DNA of 59,118 nt, taken from NCBI GenBank assembly GCA_003162475.1, contig PMOI01000004.1, forward strand, positions 1 through 59,118, read 5' to 3'. The number at the start of each line of letters is the position of its first letter. Position 1 is the stretch's first letter. A model generated the notes under the pieces. It did not search any database. It was not told the origin of the DNA and saw only the letters and a program-made list of their open reading frames with translations. The stretch is from Acidimicrobiaceae bacterium (GTDB lineage: Bacteria; Actinomycetota; Acidimicrobiia; Acidimicrobiales; RAAP-2). Position numbers and translations under genes: made by a program. Of the stretch, positions 50,430-58,752 are shown piece by piece.

Positions 50430-51364
50430 TTAAGACCCAACACCTTGTCCGCCGCCTTCACGCCCGGACTCGTACAGACGTTGCCGGGCTGCTGGTTCGT
50501 TAACGAGCAGATGGCGGCCGTCTGATAGTTCGCCGAGGCGATGATGGCCTGCGTGACGGGACTGGTGGCGTTGCTGAGTCCCGCCGCGATCGTGCTGCGC
50601 GTCGTACTCGCAAGCGTCAGCGGTGAGTAACTCGCGCCCGAGACGAGGAACTTGTTGCCGAAGGTGATGAAAGGAATTGATCCAATCTGCGACGTCGTCA
50701 TTCCCTTGACGTACTTGGGCGTGTCGTACTTGGCGATCAGCGCCGACTCTTGGGTGGTGGGTTTCTGCAGCGTGGTGTAAAAAGCCGTCGCCGCGTCGGG
50801 GATGTTCGTGTACTCCTCGACACTCGTGAACACCAAGTACGGCGACGTGTACTTCGCCTTTGCGAAAGTGAAGGTGGGCGTGTTAGGGGCGTAGTCAGTC
50901 GATGAGCTCGACATGTTGCCCAGTCCTGACCACGTGCCGAAGCGACTGAGGGCGACGATGGTGGACCAGCGCTGTGCGGCGCAGAAGGGGCAATACTCCG
51001 CGCCGATATAGAGGATCTCGGGTACTTTCTTACCCGACGCGTTCGTGGCAGTCAACGCCGGCTGGCCCTTAAGGTCCAGCGGTGGCGTGACGGGCGCGAC
51101 CGGTGAGGTCGTGCCGACCGTGTTGAAGACGGACGCTGGCACCTTCGTGAGTTCAGCAACGGTGGTCGCGTCGGTCGGCTGGAAGACTGAAGAGACCGCC
51201 TTGTTCGTTGTGCCGCCACTCGCGACCTTGATGATGACGAGAGCCGCCACGACGACGACGACGAGTCCAACGGCGATCCACGTGAAGAGACCGGCGGGCC
51301 GTCCACCCCGCGCGGGAGGTCTTGGCGGCGTCGGGCGCTTTTTCGTTGTCGGGGTCTTAGCCAC
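50426..51364 (-). CDS. DUF929-family thioredoxin-like membrane protein
   Basis: A 312-residue protein. A basic, Pro-rich start and one helix (about 27-48) are followed by an outer thioredoxin-like domain with active site Y-C125-P-F-C128 in the DUF929 context (I-L-Y-I-G-A-E-Y). A later I-P-F-I-T-F-G-N-K-F-L-V is typical of the cis-Pro region. GTG 51364 is preferred because AAGGAG is 6 nt upstream. It is partnered with the VKOR gene downstream, as a DsbA-like oxidant. Confidence 0.9.
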   Translation of the reverse strand: MAKTPTTKKRPTPPRPPARGGRPAGLFTWIAVGLVVVVVAALVIIKVASGGTTNKAVSSVFQPTDATTVAELTKVPASVFNTVGTTSPVAPVTPPLDLKGQPALTATNASGKKVPEILYIGAEYCPFCAAQRWSTIVALSRFGTWSGLGNMSSSSTDYAPNTPTFTFAKAKYTSPYLVFTSVEEYTNIPDAATAFYTTLQKPTTQESALIAKYDTPKYVKGMTTSQIGSIPFITFGNKFLVSGASYSPLTLASTTRSTIAAGLSNATSPVTQAIIASANYQTAAICSLTNQQPGNVCTSPGVKAADKVLGLK

Positions 51365-51443
51365 GATGCTCCTTAGAGATGTAAGACACTCAAACTTAGT
51401 GGACGTAGGACGTGTGAAACATAGAGGGGGTGGAGTCGGTAAG

Positions 51444-52334
51444 TTGACCATTGTGGCCGAAACACTGATTCCTCGCCCCGCGGCGACCGTTCTCACGCTT
51501 CGAGATTCATCGAATGGTTACGAGATTCTTATGCTCCGTAGAAACATCCGCAGCGACTTCGTCGGTGGAGCTCACGTCTTTCCCGGTGGCGCCGTCGACG
51601 ACGCGGACGCCAACGCCGAGCGACTCGTCTACGGGCTGAGCGATGAGGCCGCGTCGCACCGCCTCGAACTCGGCGTTGGCGGACTGGCCTTCTACGTCGC
51701 GTGTCTGCGCGAGCTCTTTGAAGAGGCGGGTCTGCTCATCGCCTGTGATCACGCCGGTACGGTCGTGAACTTTACGGACCCCGACGACGTAGCGAGGATG
51801 GCCGCGCACCGTCGTGCCGTGAACGCCGGCACGTTGGACTTCCTTTCGATGATGGACGACGAGCGTCTCCTCTTGGACCTTCGAGGTCTCGAGTACGTCG
51901 CGCACTGGATCACGCCCGTGGGGCCACCGCGCCGCTACGACACCCGATTCTTCGTCGCGCACGCGCCCAGTGGCCAGCTCGCCACGCACGACGCGGGCGA
52001 GACCGTCGCCGATCTGTGGGTCCGTCCCAGCGAGGCGCTAGGAGCCAACGCCCGTGGCGAGTTCGAGATGATGTTCCCTACCGTACGAAATCTCCAAGCG
52101 ATTGCTCACTTTTCGAGCACCGCCGAGGTGCTCAACTACGCCCGGTCACTACGCTCCATTGTCCGCGTGGAACCCCAAATCGTTGAACGCAACGGCGAGA
52201 GGGTCGTCCTGACCCCGGTGACGAGGGATATGAGGCCGAGGGCTCATAAAGTTCCCTCAAAAGTGCGGTGTCCAAACGAGAAATCCTTCGCTACCATGGA
52301 TGTAAGCATTTCTAAAGGAGATGAGTCGAGATGA
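51444..52334 (+). CDS. NUDIX hydrolase (NUDT19-like, split Nudix box)
   Basis: About 296 residues. The Nudix box is interrupted: H-V-F-P-G-G-A-V-D near residue 43 is followed by an insertion of about 35 residues before R-E-L-F-E-E-A-G-L-L. This arrangement is typical of NUDT7/19-type CoA or nucleotide hydrolases. The TTG at 51444 follows GTGGAG; GTG 51453 is an alternative. The stop overlaps erpA by 4 nt. A link between Nudix and Fe-S assembly is suggested only by coupling. Confidence 0.87.
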   Translation: MTIVAETLIPRPAATVLTLRDSSNGYEILMLRRNIRSDFVGGAHVFPGGAVDDADANAERLVYGLSDEAASHRLELGVGGLAFYVACLRELFEEAGLLIACDHAGTVVNFTDPDDVARMAAHRRAVNAGTLDFLSMMDDERLLLDLRGLEYVAHWITPVGPPRRYDTRFFVAHAPSGQLATHDAGETVADLWVRPSEALGANARGEFEMMFPTVRNLQAIAHFSSTAEVLNYARSLRSIVRVEPQIVERNGERVVLTPVTRDMRPRAHKVPSKVRCPNEKSFATMDVSISKGDESR

Positions 52335-52696
52335 CCACTACCAACGTGAACTTGACCGCAAAGGTCACCGAGCCCATCACGCTGACCGCCACCGCGATCA
52401 CGAAAGTCGCCGAACTCATCTCTGCGGCCGGGACGGACGAAGCCCTCGCGCTACGCGTGGCCGTGAAGTCGGGCGGCTGCTCGGGCTTTAACTACGACAT
52501 GTACTTCGACTCCGAGATCGCCGACGACGACGTCGTCAGCTCGTTCGGCGACGTCAAGGTCGTCGTCGACCCGGCGAGCGCGGAGCTGTTGAACGGCGCG
52601 TCGCTGGACTTCGCCGATGGTCTTCAGGGCGCGGGCTTTCACATCACGAATCCCAACGCCACGCGTACCTGCGGGTGCGGCAACTCCTTCAGCTAA
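52331..52696 (+). CDS. erpA: A-type iron-sulfur assembly protein (ErpA/HesB family)
   Basis: A 121-residue carrier. The three cluster cysteines are visible: C50 in S-G-G-C-S-G-F, and C114/C116 in T-C-G-C-G at the end. It receives or hands on Fe-S clusters to target proteins. The short N-terminus and the F-x-I-x-N-P-N-A motif are typical. The ATG overlaps the NUDIX stop, with AAAGGAG a few bases upstream. RidA follows after 5 nt. Confidence 0.93.
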   Translation: MTTTNVNLTAKVTEPITLTATAITKVAELISAAGTDEALALRVAVKSGGCSGFNYDMYFDSEIADDDVVSSFGDVKVVVDPASAELLNGASLDFADGLQGAGFHITNPNATRTCGCGNSFS

Positions 52697-52701
52697 CACT
52701 C

Positions 52702-53064
52702 GTGAGTCCGAAGCGTCCCTACTCGCCTTGGCGTCGCGCGGGCGATTTCGTCATCATCTCGGGTCAGTTGGGCGTGTTACCCGATCGCGACACGACGACG
52801 TTCGTTGAAGGCGGCACCGCCGCCCAGTTGCGCCAAGCTCTCGCGAATGCCCAAACTGTGCTCGCCGAGGCGGGCGCGACGTTGGCCGACGTCGTGAAGG
52901 CCTCACTCTTCGTGCTGGACATGGGAGACTTCGCCGCGTGCAACGAAGTGTGGCTCGAAACCTTCAGTGACCCGTTGCCCACGCGCACGGCGATCGCGGT
53001 GGCGCAACTGCCCCTCGGCGCCCAGGCCGAAGTGGAGCTCTGGGCCTACGCGCCCGAACGTTAG
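52702..53064 (+). CDS. RidA-family deaminase
   Basis: A 120-residue Rid protein. Hallmarks are the G-D-F-V-I-I-S-G-Q-L-G opening strand, the T-R-T-A-I-A-V-A-Q-L-P-L-G motif with the catalytic Arg, and V-E-L-W-A-Y at the end. RidA hydrolyses reactive enamine/imine intermediates from PLP enzymes. The start is GTG 52702, 5 nt after erpA; the upstream frame is not protein-like. It is convergent with the GlnR-like gene and overlaps its end by 4 nt. Confidence 0.88.
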   Translation: MSPKRPYSPWRRAGDFVIISGQLGVLPDRDTTTFVEGGTAAQLRQALANAQTVLAEAGATLADVVKASLFVLDMGDFAACNEVWLETFSDPLPTRTAIAVAQLPLGAQAEVELWAYAPER

Positions 53065-53756
53065 ACGCCGTAGTCGTTCGACGTACCGAACTTGTAGCCC
53101 ACCGATCGCACCGTTTGAATCAGGTGCGCGTACTCCTCACCCAGCTTCGCTCGAAGACGACGCACGTGCACGTCGACGGTGCGCGCGCCGCCGTAGTACT
53201 CGTAACCCCACACTCGACTGAGCAGCGTCGCGCGCGTGAAGACACGGTTGGGATTCGTCGCGAGGAACCTGAGTAGTTCGTACTCCATGTACGTGAGGTC
53301 CATCACGCGTCCGGCGATGGACGCTTGGTAGGTCTCGAGGTTCATCGAGAGCTCGGCGTGTTCAATGCGCGGCGCCACGCTCTCGTTTCCCGCGCGCCGG
53401 AGCCGATGGCGAAGTCGCGTCGCGAGTTCGCTGACGTCGTAGGGACCAACGACGAAGTCGTCGAAGAGGTTCTCTCGAAACGTGAGGTCGTCGAGTTGGT
53501 AGTGGTCGAGCAGCAAGATGATGGGTCCGACGCCGCGCTCGCGCTGGCGCAATTGGCGACAGAGATTCATCGCCTCGGTGAAGGGGAGGGCCGCCGCGTT
53601 GATGACCGCGCCGGAGAAGCCGTCGGTGGGCTCGAGTGCCGTGATCTCGTTGAGTCGCGCCGTGGCGGCGATGGCGGGGGTCACCCCGGTGACGTCGAAG
53701 GCCTTGCGTACCGGCCCTTCGCACGAGGGAACGCAGAGCACGACGTCGATACTCAC
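53061..53756 (-). CDS. OmpR-type regulator with degenerate receiver, GlnR-like
   Basis: A 231-residue regulator. The N-terminal receiver is degenerate (the phosphoacceptor region reads G-A-V-I-N-A-A with Asn, and the opening acidic pair is missing), as in GlnR. The C-terminal winged helix is intact (Y-M-E-Y-E-L-L-R-F-L-A-T-N-P, R-A-T-L-L-S-R-V-W-G-Y, V-D-V-H-V-R-R-L-R-A-K-L-G). It overlaps the glutamine-synthetase stop by 4 nt (GTGA). Position next to two synthetases supports a nitrogen-control role like actinobacterial GlnR. GTG 53756 is the coupled start. Confidence 0.85.
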   Translation of the reverse strand: MSIDVVLCVPSCEGPVRKAFDVTGVTPAIAATARLNEITALEPTDGFSGAVINAAALPFTEAMNLCRQLRQRERGVGPIILLLDHYQLDDLTFRENLFDDFVVGPYDVSELATRLRHRLRRAGNESVAPRIEHAELSMNLETYQASIAGRVMDLTYMEYELLRFLATNPNRVFTRATLLSRVWGYEYYGGARTVDVHVRRLRAKLGEEYAHLIQTVRSVGYKFGTSNDYGV

Positions 53757-55051
53757 AGCAGCGGGAGGTATCGCTCGAGTTCGAAGGGCGTGACTTGAAC
53801 GCGGTACGCGTCCCACTCGGCGCGCTTGTTACGTAGGAACCACTCGACGAGGTGACTGCCGAGCGTCTCGTGCATCAGCTCCGAACACTCCATGAGGTCG
53901 ACCGCTTCGGCCAGCGACTGAGGCAGCGCGGCGGTGCGCTGGCCCTCGCGGGGCAACTCGTAGTTGCCCGTCACGCCGCGCAGGCCCGCCGCCAGGATGA
54001 CGGCGAAGGCGAGGTAGGGATTGGCTGCGGAGTCCGGTGAGCGGTATTCGATGCGGGTGGAGTCCATGCGGCCGGGTTTCACTGACGGCACGCGCACCAG
54101 CGCGGCCGCGTCGTAGTGTGCCCACTCGGCTCCGACGGGGGCTTCGGCGCCAGGCACGAGACGTTTGTACGAGTTCACCCACTGGTTCGTGACGGCGGTG
54201 ATCTCGGGCGCGTGACGCACGAGCCCGGCGATGAACTTCGCCGCGAGATCACTCAGACCATACGTGTGTTCGCCAATGAAGGCGTTCTTCTCGTCGCGCC
54301 ACAACGAGAGGTGGGTGTGCATGCCTGAGCCCTGCACGTTGGCCAGCGGTTTGGGCATGAAGCTCGCCGCGACGCCGGACTGGCGCGCGAGTTCTTTCAC
54401 GACGTGACGCAGTGACATCACCGTATCGGCCATGGTCAACGCGTCGGTGTAACGCAAGTCGATCTCGTGCTGACCGGGGGCGTCCTCGTGCTGGGCGTGC
54501 TCGACGCCGATGCCCATCTCTTCGAGCGTGAGGACCGTTTGGCGCCGTAGCTGACTCGCGGTGTCGTCGGACAGGAGGTCGAAGTAGCTGCCACGGTCGA
54601 TGGGCACTGGCTGCGCGTAGGGGTTGAGATCGTTGAAGTAGAAGTACTCGATCTCGGGCGCGACGAAGAACGTGAAGCCCTGCGCTCGGGCGTTGTCGAG
54701 GACGCGTCGCAACTGCTGACGCGGACAACCCTCAAAGGCCGTCCCGTCGATATTGACGATGTCGCAAAAGACCCGCGCGACGCCGGCACCCTGCTCGTAC
54801 CAGGGCAGTAGTTGAAACGTGGTGAGGTCGGGCCGGGCGAGGAGGTCCGACTCCGTGGTCCTGGAGAACCCGTCGATCGCGCTGCCGTCAAAGGTCATTC
54901 CCTGATCGAGCGCGTCTTCGAGCTCGGCGGGCGTGACGTGAAAGGCCTTGTGGCGCCCGAGGACGTCGGTGAACCAGAGCTGGACGAAACGCACGCCCCT
55001 CTCTTCTACGGTACGTAGAACGTACTGAGCCTGGCTTTGCATGTGGGACAT
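53753..55051 (-). CDS. glnA: type I glutamine synthetase, short form
   Basis: A 432-residue glutamine synthetase. Signatures include F-D-G-S-A-I-D-G-F-S (N-terminal), the ATP region G-S-G-M-H-T-H-L-S-L-W, and the loop N-Q-W-V-N-S-Y-K-R-L-V-P-G. It makes glutamine from glutamate, ammonia and ATP. The length fits alpha-type GSI without an adenylylation loop. It carries the GlnR-like gene downstream in the same operon. The ATG at 55051 has GAAGG 7 nt upstream. Confidence 0.9.
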   Translation of the reverse strand: MSHMQSQAQYVLRTVEERGVRFVQLWFTDVLGRHKAFHVTPAELEDALDQGMTFDGSAIDGFSRTTESDLLARPDLTTFQLLPWYEQGAGVARVFCDIVNIDGTAFEGCPRQQLRRVLDNARAQGFTFFVAPEIEYFYFNDLNPYAQPVPIDRGSYFDLLSDDTASQLRRQTVLTLEEMGIGVEHAQHEDAPGQHEIDLRYTDALTMADTVMSLRHVVKELARQSGVAASFMPKPLANVQGSGMHTHLSLWRDEKNAFIGEHTYGLSDLAAKFIAGLVRHAPEITAVTNQWVNSYKRLVPGAEAPVGAEWAHYDAAALVRVPSVKPGRMDSTRIEYRSPDSAANPYLAFAVILAAGLRGVTGNYELPREGQRTAALPQSLAEAVDLMECSELMHETLGSHLVEWFLRNKRAEWDAYRVQVTPFELERYLPLL

Positions 55052-55087
55052 TCTCGCACCTTCTCACTACGTCCGCGATTTGATAAG

Positions 55088-55131
55088 AAACCAAAAGGCC
55101 CGCCGCTCAACAGCGGCGGGCCTTTTGGTTT
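55088..55131 (-). terminator. long perfect terminator hairpin of glnII
   Basis: A 20-bp stem (55088-55107 with 55112-55131) with a 4-nt CAAC loop; the arm ends are A-rich and T-rich. It lies 9 bp after the type II synthetase stop on the minus strand and separates it from the type I gene. The symmetry allows bidirectional use. Confidence 0.92.
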
Positions 55132-55139
55132 CTGGGGTC

Positions 55140-56261
55140 TTAACGCTTTTTCGCTGCTTTTTTGGCGGGGGTCCTCTTCGCCACCTTTTTAGCGGTGGTC
55201 TTCTTCGCGGCACTCTTCTTGGCGGGCGCCTTCTTCACGGCCTTCTTCTTCGCCGGTGGTTTCGCAGCACCACAGATCGTCTCGACGATGATGGCGGACA
55301 CGACGTACGGGTCGATGTTGGCGTTCGGGCGACGGTCTTCGAGGTAGCCCTTCTTCTCTCGCGCGACGGCGGCCGGAATGCGCACCGACGCCCCGCGGTC
55401 TGAGACACCGTATGAGAACTTGGAGTAGGGCGCGGTTTCGTGCGCACCCGTCAATCGATCCTCGATACCCGGGCCGTACACGGCGATGTGCTCGTTGACG
55501 CGGGTCCCGAGCGCCTCGGCACCAGCGATGACGGCCGCGATGCCGCCGTTCGCGCGCATCTGGTTCGTGGAGAAGTTCGTGTGCGCGCCGGCACCGTTCC
55601 AGTCACCCTTGATGGGCTTCGCGGCGTAACTCACGTCGACGTCGTACTCTTCGGCGATGCGCTCGAGCAACCAGCGCGCGGTCCAGAGTTGGTCACCGAT
55701 CTCGACAGTTCCAAGGACACCAACTTGGAACTCCCACTGGCCCATCATGACTTCCGCGTTCGTGCCCTCGATGGCGATACCCGCGCGTTGACAGGCCAAC
55801 GTGTGGGCTTCGACGATGTCGCGACCGGGCATCTTCGCGCCTCCGACGCCGCAGTAGTACGGACCCTGAGGAGCGGGGAAGCCTTCCTCGGGCCATCCGT
55901 AGGGACGGTCGTCCTGGAAGAACGTGTACTCCTGTTCGATGCCGAACATTGGTGCGAAGCTGGCGAACTTCTTCGCGGTCGCCACGGCGTGCGCTCGCTT
56001 GTTGGTCACGTGGGGCGTCATGTCGGGGTTCAACACCTCGCACATCACCAACACGTCCTTGGGTCCACGCAGTGGATCGGGACACGTGAACACGGGCTCT
56101 AACACGCAGTCCGAGAAGTGACCCGTGGCCTGGTTCGTGCTGGAACCGTCGAAGCCCCACTGCGGCGGCTTCTTACCGTCGGCGACGATCTTGGTCTTGC
56201 TCCGAAGCTTTCGCGTCGGCTCGGTCCCGTCAATCCAGATGTACTCAGCCTGATACGACAA
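55140..56261 (-). CDS. glnII: type II glutamine synthetase with Lys/Ala-rich tail
   Basis: A 373-residue eukaryotic-type GSII. Signatures are L-W/Q-W-G-F-D-G-S-S-T, V-L-V-M-C-E-V and the ATP site G-D-W-N-G-A-G-A-H-T-N-F-S-T. Normal GSII is about 340 residues. Here the last 38 residues or so form a tail of K, A and P in histone-H1-like repeats (AKKTT, PAKKA), absent from ordinary homologues I know. The start is TTG 56261 with AAGGAG 5 nt upstream. A strong terminator follows. Confidence 0.93.
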   Translation of the reverse strand: MSYQAEYIWIDGTEPTRKLRSKTKIVADGKKPPQWGFDGSSTNQATGHFSDCVLEPVFTCPDPLRGPKDVLVMCEVLNPDMTPHVTNKRAHAVATAKKFASFAPMFGIEQEYTFFQDDRPYGWPEEGFPAPQGPYYCGVGGAKMPGRDIVEAHTLACQRAGIAIEGTNAEVMMGQWEFQVGVLGTVEIGDQLWTARWLLERIAEEYDVDVSYAAKPIKGDWNGAGAHTNFSTNQMRANGGIAAVIAGAEALGTRVNEHIAVYGPGIEDRLTGAHETAPYSKFSYGVSDRGASVRIPAAVAREKKGYLEDRRPNANIDPYVVSAIIVETICGAAKPPAKKKAVKKAPAKKSAAKKTTAKKVAKRTPAKKAAKKR

Positions 56262-56405
56262 CGCTGCTCCTTCGTAGTGTCATCGCGTGCTCACGCGACC
56301 TCCACCAGTCTTATGGGTGGCACCCCCCTTCTACCCCGAGTTCTGTTAATGGAGTGTGAATCATTTTCCTCGAAGGTCGAGAACGAGCACCATTAGGCTC
56401 ACGGC

Positions 56406-58175
56406 GTGGCTACGCTTCGACTCGCCCTGGCCCAGATGAACGCGGTGGTGGGCGGTTTCACACAGAACGTCGAGACGCTTGGGCGATTTCGCGCTCAGGC
56501 CGCGCTCGTGGGGGCCGATCTCGTGGTGACCCCCGAACTCTCGTTGATGGGCTACCCGCCCGAGGACCTCTTATTGAAAGAGGGCTTCATCGAAGCCAGC
56601 GCCCAAGCGCTCGCCGACCTCGCGAAGTCGGAGAATCTTCCGCCGATATTGGTGGGAACGGTCGCTGAAGACGGCGCGAGTGGCGTGACGCTCGCCCCGG
56701 CGAGCGATGGACGCGACGCGACGCGGGTCTTTGAAGAAGGTCGCCCTAGTCACATCGCCAACGTCCTCGTGGCACTCGGCGACGAGGGAATCGTCGCGAC
56801 GGCGACCAAACGCTTATTGCCCAACTACGACGTCTTCGACGAGCGTCGCTACTTCCATCCCGGGCTCGGACCACAGGCCATCGTGAACGTGGGTGGCGTG
56901 GCGGTGGGTCTCCTGGTCTGTGAGGACGTGTGGACCACTGATGGTCCCGCGTTGGCGTTGGCGAAGGAGGGCGCGACGTTGCTCGTGGTCGCGAACGCCT
57001 CGCCCTACGCGAGGGGCCGTCGTGAAGAGCGCGAAGCGATGCTGCGCGAACGAGCCCTCGAGACGAACTGTCCGATCGCCTACGTCAATTTGGTGGGTGG
57101 CCAGGACGAACTCGTCTTCGACGGACAGAGCATGGTCGTGAACGCACAGGGTGACGTCATCGCGCGCGCGAGTGCCTTTCGTGAAGAACTCCTGATCTGC
57201 GAGATCGAAGCACGCGACGCGCCGGTCGGTGCGGTGCTCGATTCGTTCTACGCGCGTGACGAGTCGCGCGCTCGCGCCGTGCACCTCAATCACGTGGAAG
57301 AACCCCTGGGCGACATCGAGGAGGTTTACGAAGCGCTCGTCATGGGCACGCGCGACTACTTGAGGAAGAACGGCTTTCGCGAAGCGATCGTGGCGCTGTC
57401 GGGCGGGGTCGACTCGTCGCTCGTCGCCTCCATCGCCGTCGACGCCGTCGGCGCGCGGGCCGTGCGGGGTTTCGCCATGCCCAGTCGCTACTCGTCGGAG
57501 CATTCAGTTACCGACGCCCTCGAGCTCGCGAGTCGCCTCGACATCGACATCGCCACGTTGCCCATTGAAGAGGAACACACCATGTTCTCGTTCTCGCTCG
57601 TCGACGTCTTGGGTAGCGCGCCGTCGGATCTCACCGACGAGAATCTGCAGTCACGAATTCGCGCCGTGTTCATGATGGCGATTTCCAACGCGACAGGCGC
57701 CATCGTGCTCACCACCGGGAACAAGTCGGAGATGGCGGTGGGGTACTCGACGCTCTACGGCGACTCAGCGGGTGGTTTCGCGGTTATCAAGGACGTGCCC
57801 AAGATGCTCGTCTACGAACTCTGCCGCTACCGAAACCAACGAGCCCGCATCGACGGCGACCCCGAGCCCATTCCCGAGTCCGTCTTGACGAAACCTCCGT
57901 CGGCGGAGTTGCGTCCCGATCAGCGAGACGATCAGTCACTGCCGCCCTACGAAGTGCTCGACCCCTTGCTTGAGCTCTACGTGGAAGAGGACGCCACCGC
58001 CGAAGAGATCATCGCGCTCGGCTACGACCGCTCGCTAGTGACGCGCATCACGCGTCTCGTTGATCGCAGTGAGTACAAACGCCGCCAGATGCCCCCGGGC
58101 GTGCGCATCACGAAGAAGGCGTTCGGTCGTGATCGACGTATGCCGATCACGAACGCCTTTCGTCCCGAGGACTGA
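56406..58175 (+). CDS. nadE: glutamine-dependent NAD+ synthetase
   Basis: A 589-residue two-domain enzyme. The N-terminal nitrilase-type glutaminase has E44 in T-P-E-L-S-L, the K-R-L-L-P-N-Y lysine and nucleophile C172 in L-V-C-E-D. The C-terminal synthetase has the P-loop S332-G-G-V-D-S-S and T-T-G-N-K-S-E. It amidates nicotinate adenine dinucleotide using glutamine. GTG 56406 is the start. Its stop overlaps the next gene by 1 nt. Confidence 0.95.
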   Translation: MATLRLALAQMNAVVGGFTQNVETLGRFRAQAALVGADLVVTPELSLMGYPPEDLLLKEGFIEASAQALADLAKSENLPPILVGTVAEDGASGVTLAPASDGRDATRVFEEGRPSHIANVLVALGDEGIVATATKRLLPNYDVFDERRYFHPGLGPQAIVNVGGVAVGLLVCEDVWTTDGPALALAKEGATLLVVANASPYARGRREEREAMLRERALETNCPIAYVNLVGGQDELVFDGQSMVVNAQGDVIARASAFREELLICEIEARDAPVGAVLDSFYARDESRARAVHLNHVEEPLGDIEEVYEALVMGTRDYLRKNGFREAIVALSGGVDSSLVASIAVDAVGARAVRGFAMPSRYSSEHSVTDALELASRLDIDIATLPIEEEHTMFSFSLVDVLGSAPSDLTDENLQSRIRAVFMMAISNATGAIVLTTGNKSEMAVGYSTLYGDSAGGFAVIKDVPKMLVYELCRYRNQRARIDGDPEPIPESVLTKPPSAELRPDQRDDQSLPPYEVLDPLLELYVEEDATAEEIIALGYDRSLVTRITRLVDRSEYKRRQMPPGVRITKKAFGRDRRMPITNAFRPED

Positions 58176-58684
58176 TGGCGACACGCGACACGATGGTGCA
58201 TCTCTTCTCGTGCTTCGACACGATGTACGTGGCCTTCGGCGAGGCCGCGCCGACCTTGACGAACGACGCGCACGTCGTTCGCGCCTACGAATCGGGACGG
58301 GCTTTTGGAAGCGTCGCGTTGGCCTTTCGTGAGTACTTAGGCGACGCGCCGAGCGAAGTCCTCGCCCCGCTCGAGGACGCACTTCGCCACGCGCGCGAGG
58401 GAGACGACACCGGCGCGATGATGCTCTTCGCCCTGGCGATGGTCGTTGGGCCGAGGGTACTTGTCTCGCTGCGCGACGCTCGTGACCAGGTGGAACTCGA
58501 CGAAGGGGCGCTGGTGGTCTTGAACCTCGCCTCGAAGGTGCTGGTCGAAGAAATCTTGAGGGTGGGTGACGCGTCGAAAGACCAGGCGCCGATTGAGGAT
58601 TCGAGCTGGCAAGCGGGCGCCCAAGAGCTCTCGCGCCGTCTCGACGCGAGCGGAAACGCTGAAAGTTTCGGCATTTCCCGGTAG
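58175..58684 (+). CDS. conserved-looking protein of unknown function
   Basis: A 169-residue mostly helical soluble protein with an acidic middle (L-E-D-A-L-R-H-A-R-E-G-D-D-T-G-A-M). I recognise no motif. Its ATG shares one base with the nadE stop (TGATG), so the two are co-translated. A short inverted repeat and the sigma factor gene follow. It could be an accessory of NAD synthesis or an unrelated passenger. Confidence 0.7.
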   Translation: MATRDTMVHLFSCFDTMYVAFGEAAPTLTNDAHVVRAYESGRAFGSVALAFREYLGDAPSEVLAPLEDALRHAREGDDTGAMMLFALAMVVGPRVLVSLRDARDQVELDEGALVVLNLASKVLVEEILRVGDASKDQAPIEDSSWQAGAQELSRRLDASGNAESFGISR

Positions 58685-58689
58685 GTTGC

Positions 58690-58713
58690 GTACCTCCGTA
58701 TAACTAGAGGTAC
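58690..58713. promoter_or_regulatory. inverted repeat ahead of the sigma factor gene
   Basis: Arms GTACCTC (58690-58696) and GAGGTAC (58707-58713) are separated by 10 nt that include TATAACT (58699-58705), a possible -10 box. It may be a regulated promoter of the sigma gene; a terminator for the preceding gene is the alternative. Confidence 0.45.
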
Positions 58714-58752
58714 CGGAGTTTCCAGTGCACTCCACCCAGCAAAAGAGGAACC

